Part shown: positions 37,767 through 46,339 of the stretch, piece by piece
Numbering within the stretch: position 1 is the first letter of the stretch
Layout of the letters: every line of letters begins with the position of its first letter
Source: Flavobacteriaceae bacterium
GTDB taxonomy: Bacteria; Bacteroidota; Bacteroidia; Flavobacteriales; Flavobacteriaceae
Direction of reading: 5' to 3'
NCBI GenBank assembly: GCA_947453885.1
Contig: CANGIF010000020.1
Coordinates: 1 to 56,205 of the forward strand
DNA: 56,205 nt
Position numbers and translations under genes: made by a program
The notes under the pieces: generated by a model
Seen by the model: only the letters and a program-made list of their open reading frames with translations
The model's database searches: none
What the model was told of the DNA's origin: nothing

Positions 37767-37835
37767 AATGCCTCGAATTTTAGACTGAACCCAAATAGTG
37801 TCTAACTTTTTGGGTTCAGTCTATTTCAAGGCATT
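37767..37835 (-). terminator. Terminator with nested stems resembling an IS end
   Basis: An inner 13-bp stem (37781-37793 / 37811-37823) sits inside an outer 7-bp stem (aatgcct 37767-37773 / aggcatt 37829-37835). The minus strand has a T-run after it. It fits as the terminator of the LRR protein gene. The inner loop and arm contain ACCCAAAAAGTTAGACACT (minus strand), which looks like an IS3/IS150-type terminal repeat. Confidence 0.75.
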
Positions 37836-37863
37836 TTTTGTTAGTTAAGGATTTTAAAAATCA

Positions 37864-40323
37864 CTACTCCTTCATAAACTTTTCTGTAGCACTGCCTTTG
37901 TCGGAAGTTACTTTTAAGAAATAATTGCCTGTTTTCAAGCTGGAAACATCAACAGTATTCAAGTTTTGAGCATTTGGAATCGCTAGCACCACTTGTCCTA
38001 ATAAGTTGTATATGGTTAACGAATGCACTTCAATTGTAGATTTGGTACTAATGTTCAACTCGTTTTTGGCTGGGTTTGGATATAAGGTAAAATAGTTACT
38101 GAACTCAAAATCTTGATTTGCCAATGCTTGTATCGTTGTAGTTGCCGTATTGGTGATAATTGGAAAATTATAATCAAAATAGATACTCGCCGTGTTGCTG
38201 AAGGTGTTTCCTAAAACCAAAGTGGGTTTGGTTTTGATTTTAAACGCAACATAACCCGTGTTTGTGCCAGCAGTAAAAGGCAAGTTGATGTTTTGAAACA
38301 CAAACTCCACTTGGTTGGTGTTCGTGATTCTTGTCGTGTAAGTAGCGCTTCCGCTTTCCGGGATAAGTGTTGTAATATCAAATTTGGTAGTATCTATCAT
38401 ATCTTTTACGACAATGTTTTGGGCGTTAGCTGTACCATCATTCTCAAAACGGATGATGTAATGCACATAGTCACCCACTTTGGCTGGAGCAATAGTGTTA
38501 CCTTCTAAACATACTTTTTCGTTGGGGTCAAAGGCGTTTACAACGGTTTGGTTGTAGGCAAAAGTATTGTCCGAAGGCGTTGTTTCGGTTGCTGAACTGC
38601 TAACAGAAGTGGTATAATTCAGCACATAACCCGCGGTAACAGCCGGTGTTTCGGTTGGTGCATTGACATTCAAAGTAAACACTATTTCTCTTGTTTCAAA
38701 AGGATGCAAATTGCTGAAATCCCAACTCAAAGCGTTTAAAACTTGTGTGCTTACAGCAGGATTAGCCGAAACCAAATCTAAAACCGCATCGTTGAATGTG
38801 AGATTGACACTACCCGATTGGGTTTGATTGCCTTTGTTTTTATAGACTAATTTATAAACCGCATCAAAGCCAGGTCGGGCACCAATTAATGGGACAAGCA
38901 TTACTTCTAAATCGGGGTGAACGCCATTGGCAGTAACGCAAAAGTTTTGAACAAACGGACTGGCTGTTGTTGGAAAAGTAACCGTTGCAGTAGTAGGCGA
39001 AACATTAAAATAGCTTGGGTTTTCTATAACGGGAGTAAAAGTATGCGTGCCGGCTGATACTGGTATTGAATAATTTCCTGTTGTATCTCCAAAAAAACTC
39101 CCGTTAATAGTACCGTTAGAAAAATTTAGTTTTATATTAGGTATTAAACTATCATTTGCATTACAACCGTTGTTGTCTATATCAAAATAATTCGTGACTT
39201 GAACGGTATAAAAAATGCCACCTGGTGTAAACGAACAATAGGAATTTACATGACAATTGGTATAACCGTAAAGTGATATTAGATTTTGCACATCTACAAT
39301 TTGTGCATCATCAGCGCAAACGTACTGCAAATTAGGATTGCTATAAAGGTTCAAATTTCCTGAATCTTCAATTGAACCGTTTTTCATCAACAGGGTGGTA
39401 AGCTGGTTATAACTGCAATCTAATGTTTGAAGATTAGTTAAACTACTAACATTTAAATTAGAAATTAGATTATTACTGCATTTTAATGTTTGGAGAATAG
39501 TTAAACTACTAACATTTAAATTAGAAATTTGGTTATGAAAGCATTCTAATGTTTGAAGATTAATTAAATTACTAACATTTAAATAAGAAATTTGGTTATA
39601 AGCGCATCTTAATGTTTTAAGATTAGTTAAACTACTCGCATCTATACTAGTAATTTGATTATACGTAAAATCTAAAAATTCAAGATTATTCAAACCACTC
39701 AAGTCTACGCTGGGAAGTAGGTTGTTAATACAAGATATAAGTTTTAGATTATTCAAGCCACTAACATTTAAACTATTAAGTTGGTTGAAATTGCAACCAA
39801 AAGTTTGAAGATTAGCCAAACCACTAACATTTAGACTGGTAAGATAATTATTACTGCAATTTAAAGATCGAAGATTTGTCAAACCACTAACACTGAAACT
39901 AGGCATTTGATTAAAAGCGCAATATAAAGCTTGAAGATTAATAAACCCACTAACATTCAAATTTGAAATTACATTATAATTGCAGTTTAAAAGAATAAGA
40001 TTTACAAACGACTCAACTCCTGTCATATTTGTAATAGTTCCAAGTATATTATACGCAGGTCCGCTAACATCAAGATATTTAATCGCTAAAGCTTCACTTA
40101 CTTGAATTTCTCCATCATTATTAGTATCTATTTTATTATAACTACTTACTGACCAAAGATAATTTATAGCATCATAAACAGGTGTTTGCGTAGAAGCAAT
40201 ACTGTTTGTTGCATCAGCTTCCAACAACTTCGCTTTAAAGGCTGCATCAGGAAAGTTAATAATCTGTGCATTTCCAATAAAAGCACATAATAAAACGAGG
40301 GCTAGGGTGTAGAGGTTTTTCAT
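37864..40323 (-). CDS. Leucine-rich-repeat protein with T9SS sorting domain
   Basis: This 819-residue protein has a signal peptide ending in GNAQ (residue 20). An EF-hand-like loop follows (residues 66-77, DTNNDGEIQVSE). Ten 21-residue LRR units fill about 106-315. A central beta-rich region includes the common flavobacterial stretch FDPNEKVCLEGNTIAP, a conserved-repeat domain related to DUF11-like modules. The last 75 residues are a T9SS sorting domain (FTLYPNPAKNELNIST). It should be secreted and surface-associated, perhaps for binding proteins or sugars. Its composition is mosaic: the LRR part is about 20% GC in one sample, while the last 1.2 kb reaches 38-48%. Confidence 0.93.
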   Translation of the reverse strand: MKNLYTLALVLLCAFIGNAQIINFPDAAFKAKLLEADATNSIASTQTPVYDAINYLWSVSSYNKIDTNNDGEIQVSEALAIKYLDVSGPAYNILGTITNMTGVESFVNLILLNCNYNVISNLNVSGFINLQALYCAFNQMPSFSVSGLTNLRSLNCSNNYLTSLNVSGLANLQTFGCNFNQLNSLNVSGLNNLKLISCINNLLPSVDLSGLNNLEFLDFTYNQITSIDASSLTNLKTLRCAYNQISYLNVSNLINLQTLECFHNQISNLNVSSLTILQTLKCSNNLISNLNVSSLTNLQTLDCSYNQLTTLLMKNGSIEDSGNLNLYSNPNLQYVCADDAQIVDVQNLISLYGYTNCHVNSYCSFTPGGIFYTVQVTNYFDIDNNGCNANDSLIPNIKLNFSNGTINGSFFGDTTGNYSIPVSAGTHTFTPVIENPSYFNVSPTTATVTFPTTASPFVQNFCVTANGVHPDLEVMLVPLIGARPGFDAVYKLVYKNKGNQTQSGSVNLTFNDAVLDLVSANPAVSTQVLNALSWDFSNLHPFETREIVFTLNVNAPTETPAVTAGYVLNYTTSVSSSATETTPSDNTFAYNQTVVNAFDPNEKVCLEGNTIAPAKVGDYVHYIIRFENDGTANAQNIVVKDMIDTTKFDITTLIPESGSATYTTRITNTNQVEFVFQNINLPFTAGTNTGYVAFKIKTKPTLVLGNTFSNTASIYFDYNFPIITNTATTTIQALANQDFEFSNYFTLYPNPAKNELNISTKSTIEVHSLTIYNLLGQVVLAIPNAQNLNTVDVSSLKTGNYFLKVTSDKGSATEKFMKE
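39379..40008 (-). repeat. Ten 63-bp LRR units
   Basis: The units follow the pattern LTNLQTLDCSYNQLTTLNVSS. Ten of them, each exactly 21 residues, were counted. Units 8-10 (about 39,380-39,570) are nearly identical at DNA level, so this part was duplicated recently. A conserved Cys stands at position 9 of nearly every unit; unit 6 has Phe. Confidence 0.88.
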
Positions 40324-40428
40324 AAACAGTTAGGTGTTAAAAATTTATGGACTAAAGATAGGAAGATAATTATGAATTATTAATTAATTAGTGTTTGATT
40401 TTTATATTAAACACCTTATTAGCAGTCC

Positions 40429-40638
40429 GAGACCCATATTTTGGGGTCTGAAATAGGTCGCTAGCTGTCTTAGACCCTAAATTTACGGTCTTGAACATAT
40501 AATTTAGGGTCTTGAACGTATAATTTAGGGTTCGAGACCCATAATTTAGGGTCTTGAACCTATAATTTGGGTTTCGTGACCTATAATTAGGGCTTCGTGA
40601 CCTATAATTTAGGGTCTTGAACCTATAATTTGGGCTTC
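40429..40638. repeat. Ten tandem copies of a 21-bp imperfectly palindromic repeat
   Basis: Ten units of exactly 21 bp are contiguous, with a partial eleventh. Typical units are gagacccataatttagggtc and tgaacctataatttgggttt. Many units carry inverted halves (GACCC / GGGTC), so each can form a small hairpin. The second and third units (40450-40491) are the most divergent. The minus-strand reading frame across it (40388-40648) shows seven-residue repeats but has only a TTG start and no known domain. I treat it as non-coding. It lies in the roughly 400-bp gap between the LRR gene and the 66-residue ORF. Confidence 0.92.
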
Positions 40639-40657
40639 GAGAGGGCAACCGAGGCTC

Positions 40658-40692
40658 TCAAAAATAAAAAAAACTGGCATGAAAGCCAGTTT
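40658..40692 (-). terminator. Rho-independent terminator
   Basis: An 8-bp stem (aaactggc 40671-40678 / gccagttt 40685-40692) with a 6-base loop. On the minus strand it is followed by a long T-rich run (complement of 40658-40670). It should terminate the small ORF at 40724-40924. Confidence 0.82.
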
Positions 40693-40723
40693 TAAAGTTG
40701 TTGATTTCCTTGAATTATTATTT

Positions 40724-40924
40724 CTACGGTTTTGGTATTTTTGGTTTTGGTGTTTTTTTAAAAAACTGTTTAAGTTCCGATGCTTTTACATCAAATCCAG
40801 GTGCTCTAGTGCCCGATTTGTATTGGCTATAGCCATAATCTCTCAAAACATCGCTATAATTATCGTTATCTTGCTGAATTTTTTTGTTTTCCAAGCCGTC
40901 AATAATACTTTGTAATCGAGTCAT
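40724..40924 (-). CDS. Small basic protein of unknown function, possibly a gene remnant
   Basis: A 66-residue ORF that starts MTRLQSIIDGLENKK and ends in a Lys/Pro-rich tail (KKTPKPKIPKP). The same frame stays open 18 codons upstream of the ATG, back to a TAA, and reads like coding sequence (for example DSRDFIQGI). The gene may therefore be the truncated end of a longer gene or use a non-ATG start. An AAGGA-like sequence precedes the ATG. A good terminator follows. No domain is recognised. Confidence 0.5.
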   Translation of the reverse strand: MTRLQSIIDGLENKKIQQDNDNYSDVLRDYGYSQYKSGTRAPGFDVKASELKQFFKKTPKPKIPKP

Positions 40925-41002
40925 AATTCCTTGAATAAAATCTCTAGAATCATAATCGTTTTGAACACTACTTTCTAATTAGTATTGCATTATAGCAATA
41001 AA

Positions 41003-41029
41003 AAAAGGGCTGGAAAAATCCAACCCTTT
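41003..41029 (-). terminator. Rho-independent terminator
   Basis: A stem of about 10 bp (aagggctgga / tccaaccctt, one mismatch) with an A-rich loop, followed on the minus strand by T. It ends the T9SS gene that stops at 41050. Confidence 0.75.
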
Positions 41030-41049
41030 AGCATTTATTAATTTTGAAA

Positions 41050-42141
41050 TTATTCTTTAATTAATTTTTTTGTAACTGTTCCTTGATCTGTTGTTATTTT
41101 TAACATATAAATTCCAGTTGTTAAATCTGAAATTGAAACTTGAGGTTCTGTAACAGAATATGAATTGTTTTTTACAATTCTACCATTGATATCTGTAACT
41201 TCAATATTAGTTACATTATATCCAGAAGCGTTTTTAATGTTAACTAAATTTTTTGCAGGATTTGGAAACACTGAAAAACTAGAATCAGACACAGTATTAT
41301 TTTTAGTTCCTAATAAAGTTTCTGTAGCATTAAAGTTTAATGAAATATTATCTAATTGAACAGCAGCACCTATAGTATTTGCAGTTGCAGAGCTTACTTG
41401 CATTGCTACTTTAAATAAATCTACACCAGGATCTCCAGGGATAGTTGAAGAAGATGTTCCTGTATAAAATAAACCTGTAGCTTCTTTCCAAGTTATTGCT
41501 CCTGTATTAAAATCATAAGCAACGGCTACTCTGTACCATGTATTGTCTGCTAAAGTAATATCAACTGCAGTAGCAGGGGTAGTCGTATTATCAACACCTA
41601 ACTTGTAAACATAATATCCTAACACACCTCCAGCAGTAGCAGTGTTGTCTATATAAGCCCAACCTTTAATTATCTTTGTTCCTGGCTCAAAATATAATCC
41701 AGCCACAGCTTTATTATTTGTATTGTAAATGTATGTTCTATAAGTACTCAATGATGAAGTTGGATCACCTGTATACAAATCAAATTCAAGTTGTACAAAA
41801 TCATTTCCTGCAGTTCTATTAGTCCAATCAGCTGTAAAATCACGATAAATTTGTCTAGATTGACTTGTAGTAGTTGTAGCGGCAGCGGCAGAACCATTAA
41901 TTTGAATTACCTTTCCGTTACTAGTTGCGCTATCAACAACCTGAAAATCAGAATTTGCTCCAGCAGGTACTGCTGCAGAAGAAACAAAAGTGTACCAACC
42001 GTTTTGACCTACGGTAACTCCAGTAATATCAGTTCCCAAATCTCCTAAAGTTAAACCTGAACAGTCTTCAGTTATAACTGTATCTTGAGCAAACGTTAAC
42101 CCAGATAAAGATAATGTTATTAAAAGTAAAATTTTTTTCAT
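41050..42141 (-). CDS. T9SS-secreted protein with a concanavalin/LamG-like domain
   Basis: This 363-residue protein has a signal peptide ending in LTFAQ (residue 19), a beta-rich region (about 20-285) with the look of a concanavalin A-like jelly roll (FVQLEFDLYTGD, NTWYRVAVAYDFNTGAITW, VQLDNISLNF), and a T9SS sorting domain (about 290-363, FSVFPNPAKNLVNI). It should be secreted to the surface or outside. The ligand is unknown. A minus-strand -7 element TAAGTTTG lies at 42169-42176. Confidence 0.9.
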   Translation of the reverse strand: MKKILLLITLSLSGLTFAQDTVITEDCSGLTLGDLGTDITGVTVGQNGWYTFVSSAAVPAGANSDFQVVDSATSNGKVIQINGSAAAATTTTSQSRQIYRDFTADWTNRTAGNDFVQLEFDLYTGDPTSSLSTYRTYIYNTNNKAVAGLYFEPGTKIIKGWAYIDNTATAGGVLGYYVYKLGVDNTTTPATAVDITLADNTWYRVAVAYDFNTGAITWKEATGLFYTGTSSSTIPGDPGVDLFKVAMQVSSATANTIGAAVQLDNISLNFNATETLLGTKNNTVSDSSFSVFPNPAKNLVNIKNASGYNVTNIEVTDINGRIVKNNSYSVTEPQVSISDLTTGIYMLKITTDQGTVTKKLIKE

Positions 42142-42203
42142 TGTATAAGATTTTTATAATTTAAGTCACAAACTTAGTAAAGTTATTTAATAAAAAAACA
42201 TTT

Positions 42204-43460
42204 TTAACTATTTTTTTCCCATTTTCCTACTACAGATGTGGCCAATGCATTTCCTAATACATTTGTAGCACTCCTAAACATATCACAAAAGTGATCGATA
42301 GGTAGTATCAAAGCTATGCCTTCAACAGGAATTTTAAACATTCCACAAGTAGCAGCAACAACGACCAAACTTGCCCTTGGCACTCCCGCAATTCCTTTAC
42401 TCGTGAGCATTAAAACCAATAGCATGGTCATTTGAGTAGCAAAATCCAAATGAACTCCATAAACTTGTGCAATAAACAAACTGGCAAAAGTCATGTACAT
42501 CATGCTTCCATCTAAATTAAAGGAATAGCCCAATGGCAGCATAAAAGAAACTATCTTATCTTTCACACCAAATCGTTCCAATTCTTCAGTTAGTTTTGGA
42601 AAAACAGCCTCGCTGCTTGTGGTTCCAAATGCTATAATCAAGGGGCTTATTATACTTTTTAACAAAAGTGTCATTTGTTTTTTTAAGAAAACATACCCTA
42701 CAAGCAATAAAAACAACCATAGTGATCCTATTCCAACTAAAAAAGAACCAAAAAATTTAGCATATGTTTCCAATAAATCGCCAACATCTTTTATGGCAAA
42801 GACGCCTGCAATTGCTCCAAAAACGCCTATTGGTGCAAACTTCATTACATAATTTACCATTTTCAAAACTATGTGAGACGTTTTGTCTAATGCACTTACA
42901 ATTGGTTTTGCGGCAGTACCTAAAGAAGCCGCAGCTAGTCCAAAGAAAATGGAAAATATAACAATTTGCAATATTTCGTTATTAGCCATTGCCTCAACTA
43001 TACTTTTAGGAATAATGTGTTCTACAAAGTTTTGAGCAGAAAAATTTTGTGTTTTTTCAGTAACTTCTGTTGCAGTTGTTAAATCTAGATTTCCTAATCT
43101 CAAACCAACGCCAGGCTGTAATGTATTTACCCAAAACATTCCAATTAATAGCGATATAAAAGAAGCAGAAAAAAACCAACCTAAAGCTTTACCTCCTATT
43201 CTACCAACAGCTTTAATGTCTCCTAATTTAGCAATTCCTACAACTAAAGTGGTAAAAACTAATGGCGCAATTATCATTTGAACTAAACGTATAAAAACAG
43301 TAGCCAACATTTTAATTTTATCACTAAAGTTTTTAGCAATTACTACATCATAATTGGAATGAACTAGATAACCTAAAATAGCTCCTAGTAGCATCGCAAT
43401 TACAATTTGTACAGTTAAATTTCTAAAAATAACTATTTTTTCTTTTTTTACTTGGTTCAT
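42204..43460 (-). CDS. Dicarboxylate/amino acid:cation symporter (DAACS family)
   Basis: This 418-residue transporter has about eight membrane segments and the two re-entrant-loop signatures of the GltP/DctA family: FGTTSSEAVFPKL (around 280-292) and a later GYSFNLDGSMMYMTFASLFIA. These carriers bring glutamate, aspartate or C4-dicarboxylates across the inner membrane with Na+ or H+. Its ATG shares one base with the aroC stop codon (TAATG), so it is translationally coupled to aroC. The substrate is not decided by sequence alone. Confidence 0.93.
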   Translation of the reverse strand: MNQVKKEKIVIFRNLTVQIVIAMLLGAILGYLVHSNYDVVIAKNFSDKIKMLATVFIRLVQMIIAPLVFTTLVVGIAKLGDIKAVGRIGGKALGWFFSASFISLLIGMFWVNTLQPGVGLRLGNLDLTTATEVTEKTQNFSAQNFVEHIIPKSIVEAMANNEILQIVIFSIFFGLAAASLGTAAKPIVSALDKTSHIVLKMVNYVMKFAPIGVFGAIAGVFAIKDVGDLLETYAKFFGSFLVGIGSLWLFLLLVGYVFLKKQMTLLLKSIISPLIIAFGTTSSEAVFPKLTEELERFGVKDKIVSFMLPLGYSFNLDGSMMYMTFASLFIAQVYGVHLDFATQMTMLLVLMLTSKGIAGVPRASLVVVAATCGMFKIPVEGIALILPIDHFCDMFRSATNVLGNALATSVVGKWEKNS

Positions 43461-44527
43461 TAATTAGATGTATATATTTTATTTAATAAATAATAATCTG
43501 CTAATACCATTGCGGCCATAGCTTCAACAATTGGTACTGCTCTCGGCACTACACACGGATCGTGCCTTCCCTTACCTTGTTGGATTACTAGTGTATTTTG
43601 ATTAGTTAAAACTTCTTGTTTTTGAAGTAAAGTTGCAACAGGCTTGAATGCAACTCGGAAATAAATATCCATTCCGTTGGAAATTCCTCCTTGAATTCCT
43701 CCAGAAAGGTTTGTTTGTGTAGTTCCATCTTTTAAATAGTGATCATTGTGTTCACTTCCTTTCATTTGAGCACCACAAAATCCACTTCCGTACTCAAATC
43801 CTTTAACGGCATTGATTGACAACATTGCTTTACCTAATTCTGCGTGTAGTTTATCAAAAACAGGCTCCCCCAAACCAATTGGTACATTTTGAATTACACA
43901 GGTTATGGTTCCACCAACTGTATCACCATCTTTTTTAATTGTTTTTATATAATTTTCCATTTTTAAAGCCGATTCAACATCAGGACATCTTACCAAATTG
44001 GATTCAATTAATGAAAAATCAAGCTTTTGATAAGGCTTATCAATAAAAATAGGCCCAACAGAAGATACAAAAGCATTTATTTTTAAGTTACTAATTATTT
44101 GCTTTGCTATAGCACCAGCAACAACTCTACATGCTGTTTCTCGAGCAGAACTTCTTCCTCCGCCTCTATAATCCCTAATCCCGTATTTTTTTTCGTAAAC
44201 ATAATCTGCATGACTTGGTCTATAGGAGTTTTTCAAATTGTCATAATCGTGCGTTTTTTGATTCGTATTTGAAATAGTAAACCCAATTGGAGTTCCGGTT
44301 GTTGTTCCTTCGAAAATGCCAGACAAAAAGTAAACCTTATCAGCTTCTTTTCTTTGGGAAACAATTTCAGATTGACCAGGTTTTCTTCTATTAAGTTCGT
44401 TTTGAATACTATCAAAATCTAAAGCAATTCCCGATGGACATCCTTCAATAATACCACCTAGAGCTTCTCCATGTGATTCTCCAAAAGTAGTTACTTTAAA
44501 TAAAGTCCCAAAACTGTTACCTGCCAT
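43460..44527 (-). CDS. aroC: Chorismate synthase
   Basis: This 355-residue enzyme removes phosphate from EPSP to form chorismate with reduced FMN, the last step of the shikimate pathway. Signatures are [30 protein letters not shown] and GFEYGSGF. The ATG at 44527 gives the family start MAGNSFG. A TTG at 44545 would add six residues but sits inside a -7 promoter match (44543-44550), so transcripts would lack it. Confidence 0.97.
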   Translation of the reverse strand: MAGNSFGTLFKVTTFGESHGEALGGIIEGCPSGIALDFDSIQNELNRRKPGQSEIVSQRKEADKVYFLSGIFEGTTTGTPIGFTISNTNQKTHDYDNLKNSYRPSHADYVYEKKYGIRDYRGGGRSSARETACRVVAGAIAKQIISNLKINAFVSSVGPIFIDKPYQKLDFSLIESNLVRCPDVESALKMENYIKTIKKDGDTVGGTITCVIQNVPIGLGEPVFDKLHAELGKAMLSINAVKGFEYGSGFCGAQMKGSEHNDHYLKDGTTQTNLSGGIQGGISNGMDIYFRVAFKPVATLLQKQEVLTNQNTLVIQQGKGRHDPCVVPRAVPIVEAMAAMVLADYYLLNKIYTSN

Positions 44528-44542
44528 TTTTATTGTTTTGAA

Positions 44543-44550
44543 CAAATGTA
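44543..44550 (-). promoter_or_regulatory. -7 element TACATTTG upstream of aroC
   Basis: This minus-strand match to TAnnTTTG lies 15 bases before the aroC ATG. No well-spaced TTG was found, so only the -7 half is supported. Confidence 0.45.
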
Positions 44551-44675
44551 ATTGAAATTATTTAAAGAAAAAATATTTAGTTTTAATTGTAATTCATCAA
44601 CAACTTTAAAAATTTTAACGTGTAAATTGTTGATAGAGTTCTGTTTTTTCTTTTATTTGTAAAAAATTATAGCTT

Positions 44676-45512
44676 ATGAAAACTTTTTTAAACAAATTGG
44701 TAGCGTTATTAACAATTAGCATAGTTGTTTCTTGTTCCTCTTCTTCTGATAATCCTGCGGGAAGTCAAGACAATTCAGCATTGACCAATTACCTTCCTTT
44801 GCATTCGGGTAATTATTGGACTTATAACGTTCATAGCCAAGGAACCGTATCTAGAGATTCACTATATGTGGCAAACGATACGTTAATTAATTCAATTTCT
44901 TACAAAAAAATGAAAACATTAGCAGTTCCCACTGGCTTTTTCAGTACTACTTTGCGCAATAATGGTTTGCGTACCGATGGAAATATGTTGAAATTATCGG
45001 GTAAAATTTCTTTGAATTTAGGTCTTGCAGCTCCTTTAGAATTTACAACTAATGATTTTATTATATTTAAAGAAAATGCCATTACCGGAGACGCTTTATC
45101 TAGTTCTTCTGGAACATTTACACAAGATGTTCAATCGGGTACAAGTACAATTCCTTTGACGTTTACTTATACTTTAAGCTCCGTTTCAGATGGAAGTTTG
45201 AGCACTTACACGGCAGTTGACGGAACTGTTTCTACCACATACACTGACGTTAAGAAAACCAAAGTTGTTTTAAACTTGAAAATTACAACAACCCAGACTA
45301 TCCCAGGATTTCCTAACCCTATTACAATAAATATTATGGATCCTCAAGATGTAGTAACGTCTATACAATATTATGCTAAAGACAAAGGGATGGCTTACAC
45401 CAACACTCATATTACCTATCATTTGAATTCTATTCCTGGAGTAACGTTGCCAATTCCTTCAACAGGCGATCAAACACAAGAAGAATATTTACATACTCAT
45501 GTTGCTAATTAA
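44676..45512 (+). CDS. Lipoprotein of unknown function
   Basis: This 278-residue protein has a lipoprotein signal peptide with the lipobox VVSC (Cys20), followed by the usual Ser-rich linker SSSSDN. The rest is beta-rich, with NYLPLHSGNYWTYNV near residues 38-52, a motif common in Bacteroidota lipoproteins. It should be anchored in the outer membrane or on the surface. I do not recognise a named domain. It stands alone and ends at a strong terminator. Confidence 0.85.
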   Translation: MKTFLNKLVALLTISIVVSCSSSSDNPAGSQDNSALTNYLPLHSGNYWTYNVHSQGTVSRDSLYVANDTLINSISYKKMKTLAVPTGFFSTTLRNNGLRTDGNMLKLSGKISLNLGLAAPLEFTTNDFIIFKENAITGDALSSSSGTFTQDVQSGTSTIPLTFTYTLSSVSDGSLSTYTAVDGTVSTTYTDVKKTKVVLNLKITTTQTIPGFPNPITINIMDPQDVVTSIQYYAKDKGMAYTNTHITYHLNSIPGVTLPIPSTGDQTQEEYLHTHVAN

Positions 45513-45538
45513 CTGAACGGATAATAACCAATCTAAAA

Positions 45539-45578
45539 AAGGGCAATTTGAATTTTCAAGTTGCCCTTATTATTTTCA
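45539..45578 (+). terminator. Terminator after the lipoprotein gene
   Basis: A 14-bp stem with one G-U pair (45539-45552 / 45555-45568), followed by a T-rich tail. It closes the lipoprotein transcript before the ssrA promoter. Confidence 0.82.
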
Positions 45579-45610
45579 ATACTTTTTATAGGATAAAAAT
45601 TCTCATTTAC

Positions 45611-45641
45611 TTGACTTACCCTTTTTTCTGTTGTAGATTTG
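45611..45641 (+). promoter_or_regulatory. Promoter of ssrA
   Basis: TTG (45611-45613), a 20-base spacer and TAGATTTG (45634-45641) match the Bacteroidota promoter consensus. The tmRNA 5' end lies 41 bases downstream of the -7 element; if transcription starts near 45649, a short leader must be removed by RNase P. Confidence 0.7.
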
Positions 45642-45681
45642 CAACAAAATTATTTGGGTTATTCTAAATATATTTAAATAT

Positions 45682-46074
45682 GGGGTCGACTGGTTTTGAC
45701 AGCAAGTCGAATTGAAAAGTAAGCATACCGAGAACTGAAGTAATTCTCGTAAATAAAAGGCTTCAAACATTTTACACGGCGAAGGAAACTACGCTCTTGC
45801 TGCATAATCTGAATTATAGTAAGATTAGCCTCGTCCTACAAGGTAGGAAAGCAGGATTTGCCTCGAAAGCTTTGGTTTATAGCGGTCGATAAAGGTGAAT
45901 CGTAAATTTAAACCTAGATTTTCATTTGCTTCGCGTGAATTTCGAAATTAAGAAGCTAAGTGTTTGGCGACTGTTTCTGGTCAATCCTTACATCGAAAAA
46001 CTAATCAGGAAATAAGTATGTAGAAAGCTCTTTAATTGCTTGTTTGGACGGGAGTTCGACTCTCCCCGACTCCA
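45682..46074 (+). ncRNA. ssrA: Transfer-messenger RNA (tmRNA)
   Basis: tmRNA rescues stalled ribosomes and tags their products for proteolysis. The 5' GGGGTCG (45682-45688) pairs with CGACTCC (46067-46073), giving the tRNA-like acceptor stem with one G-U pair. The T arm GGGAG-TTCGACT-CTCCC (about 46050-46066) is present. The discriminator base is A46074. CCA is not encoded (the DNA reads CTA after it), so it must be added by the CCA enzyme. The reading frame for the tag lies at 45778-45807. Length about 393 nt before CCA addition. Confidence 0.96.
45778..45807 (+). other. tmRNA tag reading frame
   Basis: Resume codon GGC followed by a frame that encodes GEGNYALAA and stops at TAA. The Gly resume codon and the ending YALAA are usual for Bacteroidota tags. 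Confidence 0.88.
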
Positions 46075-46082
46075 CTAAAAAT

Positions 46083-46119
46083 ACCGTATTTGTTTATTTA
46101 AACATTTACGGTTTTTTTG
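46083..46119 (+). terminator. Terminator of ssrA
   Basis: The outer stem accgta (46083-46088) / tacggt (46107-46112) continues past a two-base mismatch into tgttta/taaaca, and is followed by a run of T. The remaining bases to 46339 are AT-rich, with no feature recognised. Confidence 0.85.
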
Positions 46120-46339
46120 TTTATTCCCAATTACAATTATATTTATGACTATTGAAATTATAAAATAAAGTTGTTTATAAAAGAAATTGAACTTTTAAAT
46201 GAAAAGGAGATGCCAAATAAAAATTAATTTTTTTGTTTTTTTGCTATAAAAAAAAGCGGTGTAACAAAAACCTATATTTAAGTACTAATTAAACTATATC
46301 AAAAGTAGTAGTAATAGTTAATTTTTAAAATATAGCAAT

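Noticed and set aside
40429..40638. CRISPR array
   Set aside because: The 21-bp units are contiguous with no spacers, and no cas genes are present.
40388..40648. 86-residue frame across the 21-bp repeats as a protein gene
   Set aside because: Its only start is TTG, its sequence is just the translated tandem repeat, and every frame would show similar heptads.
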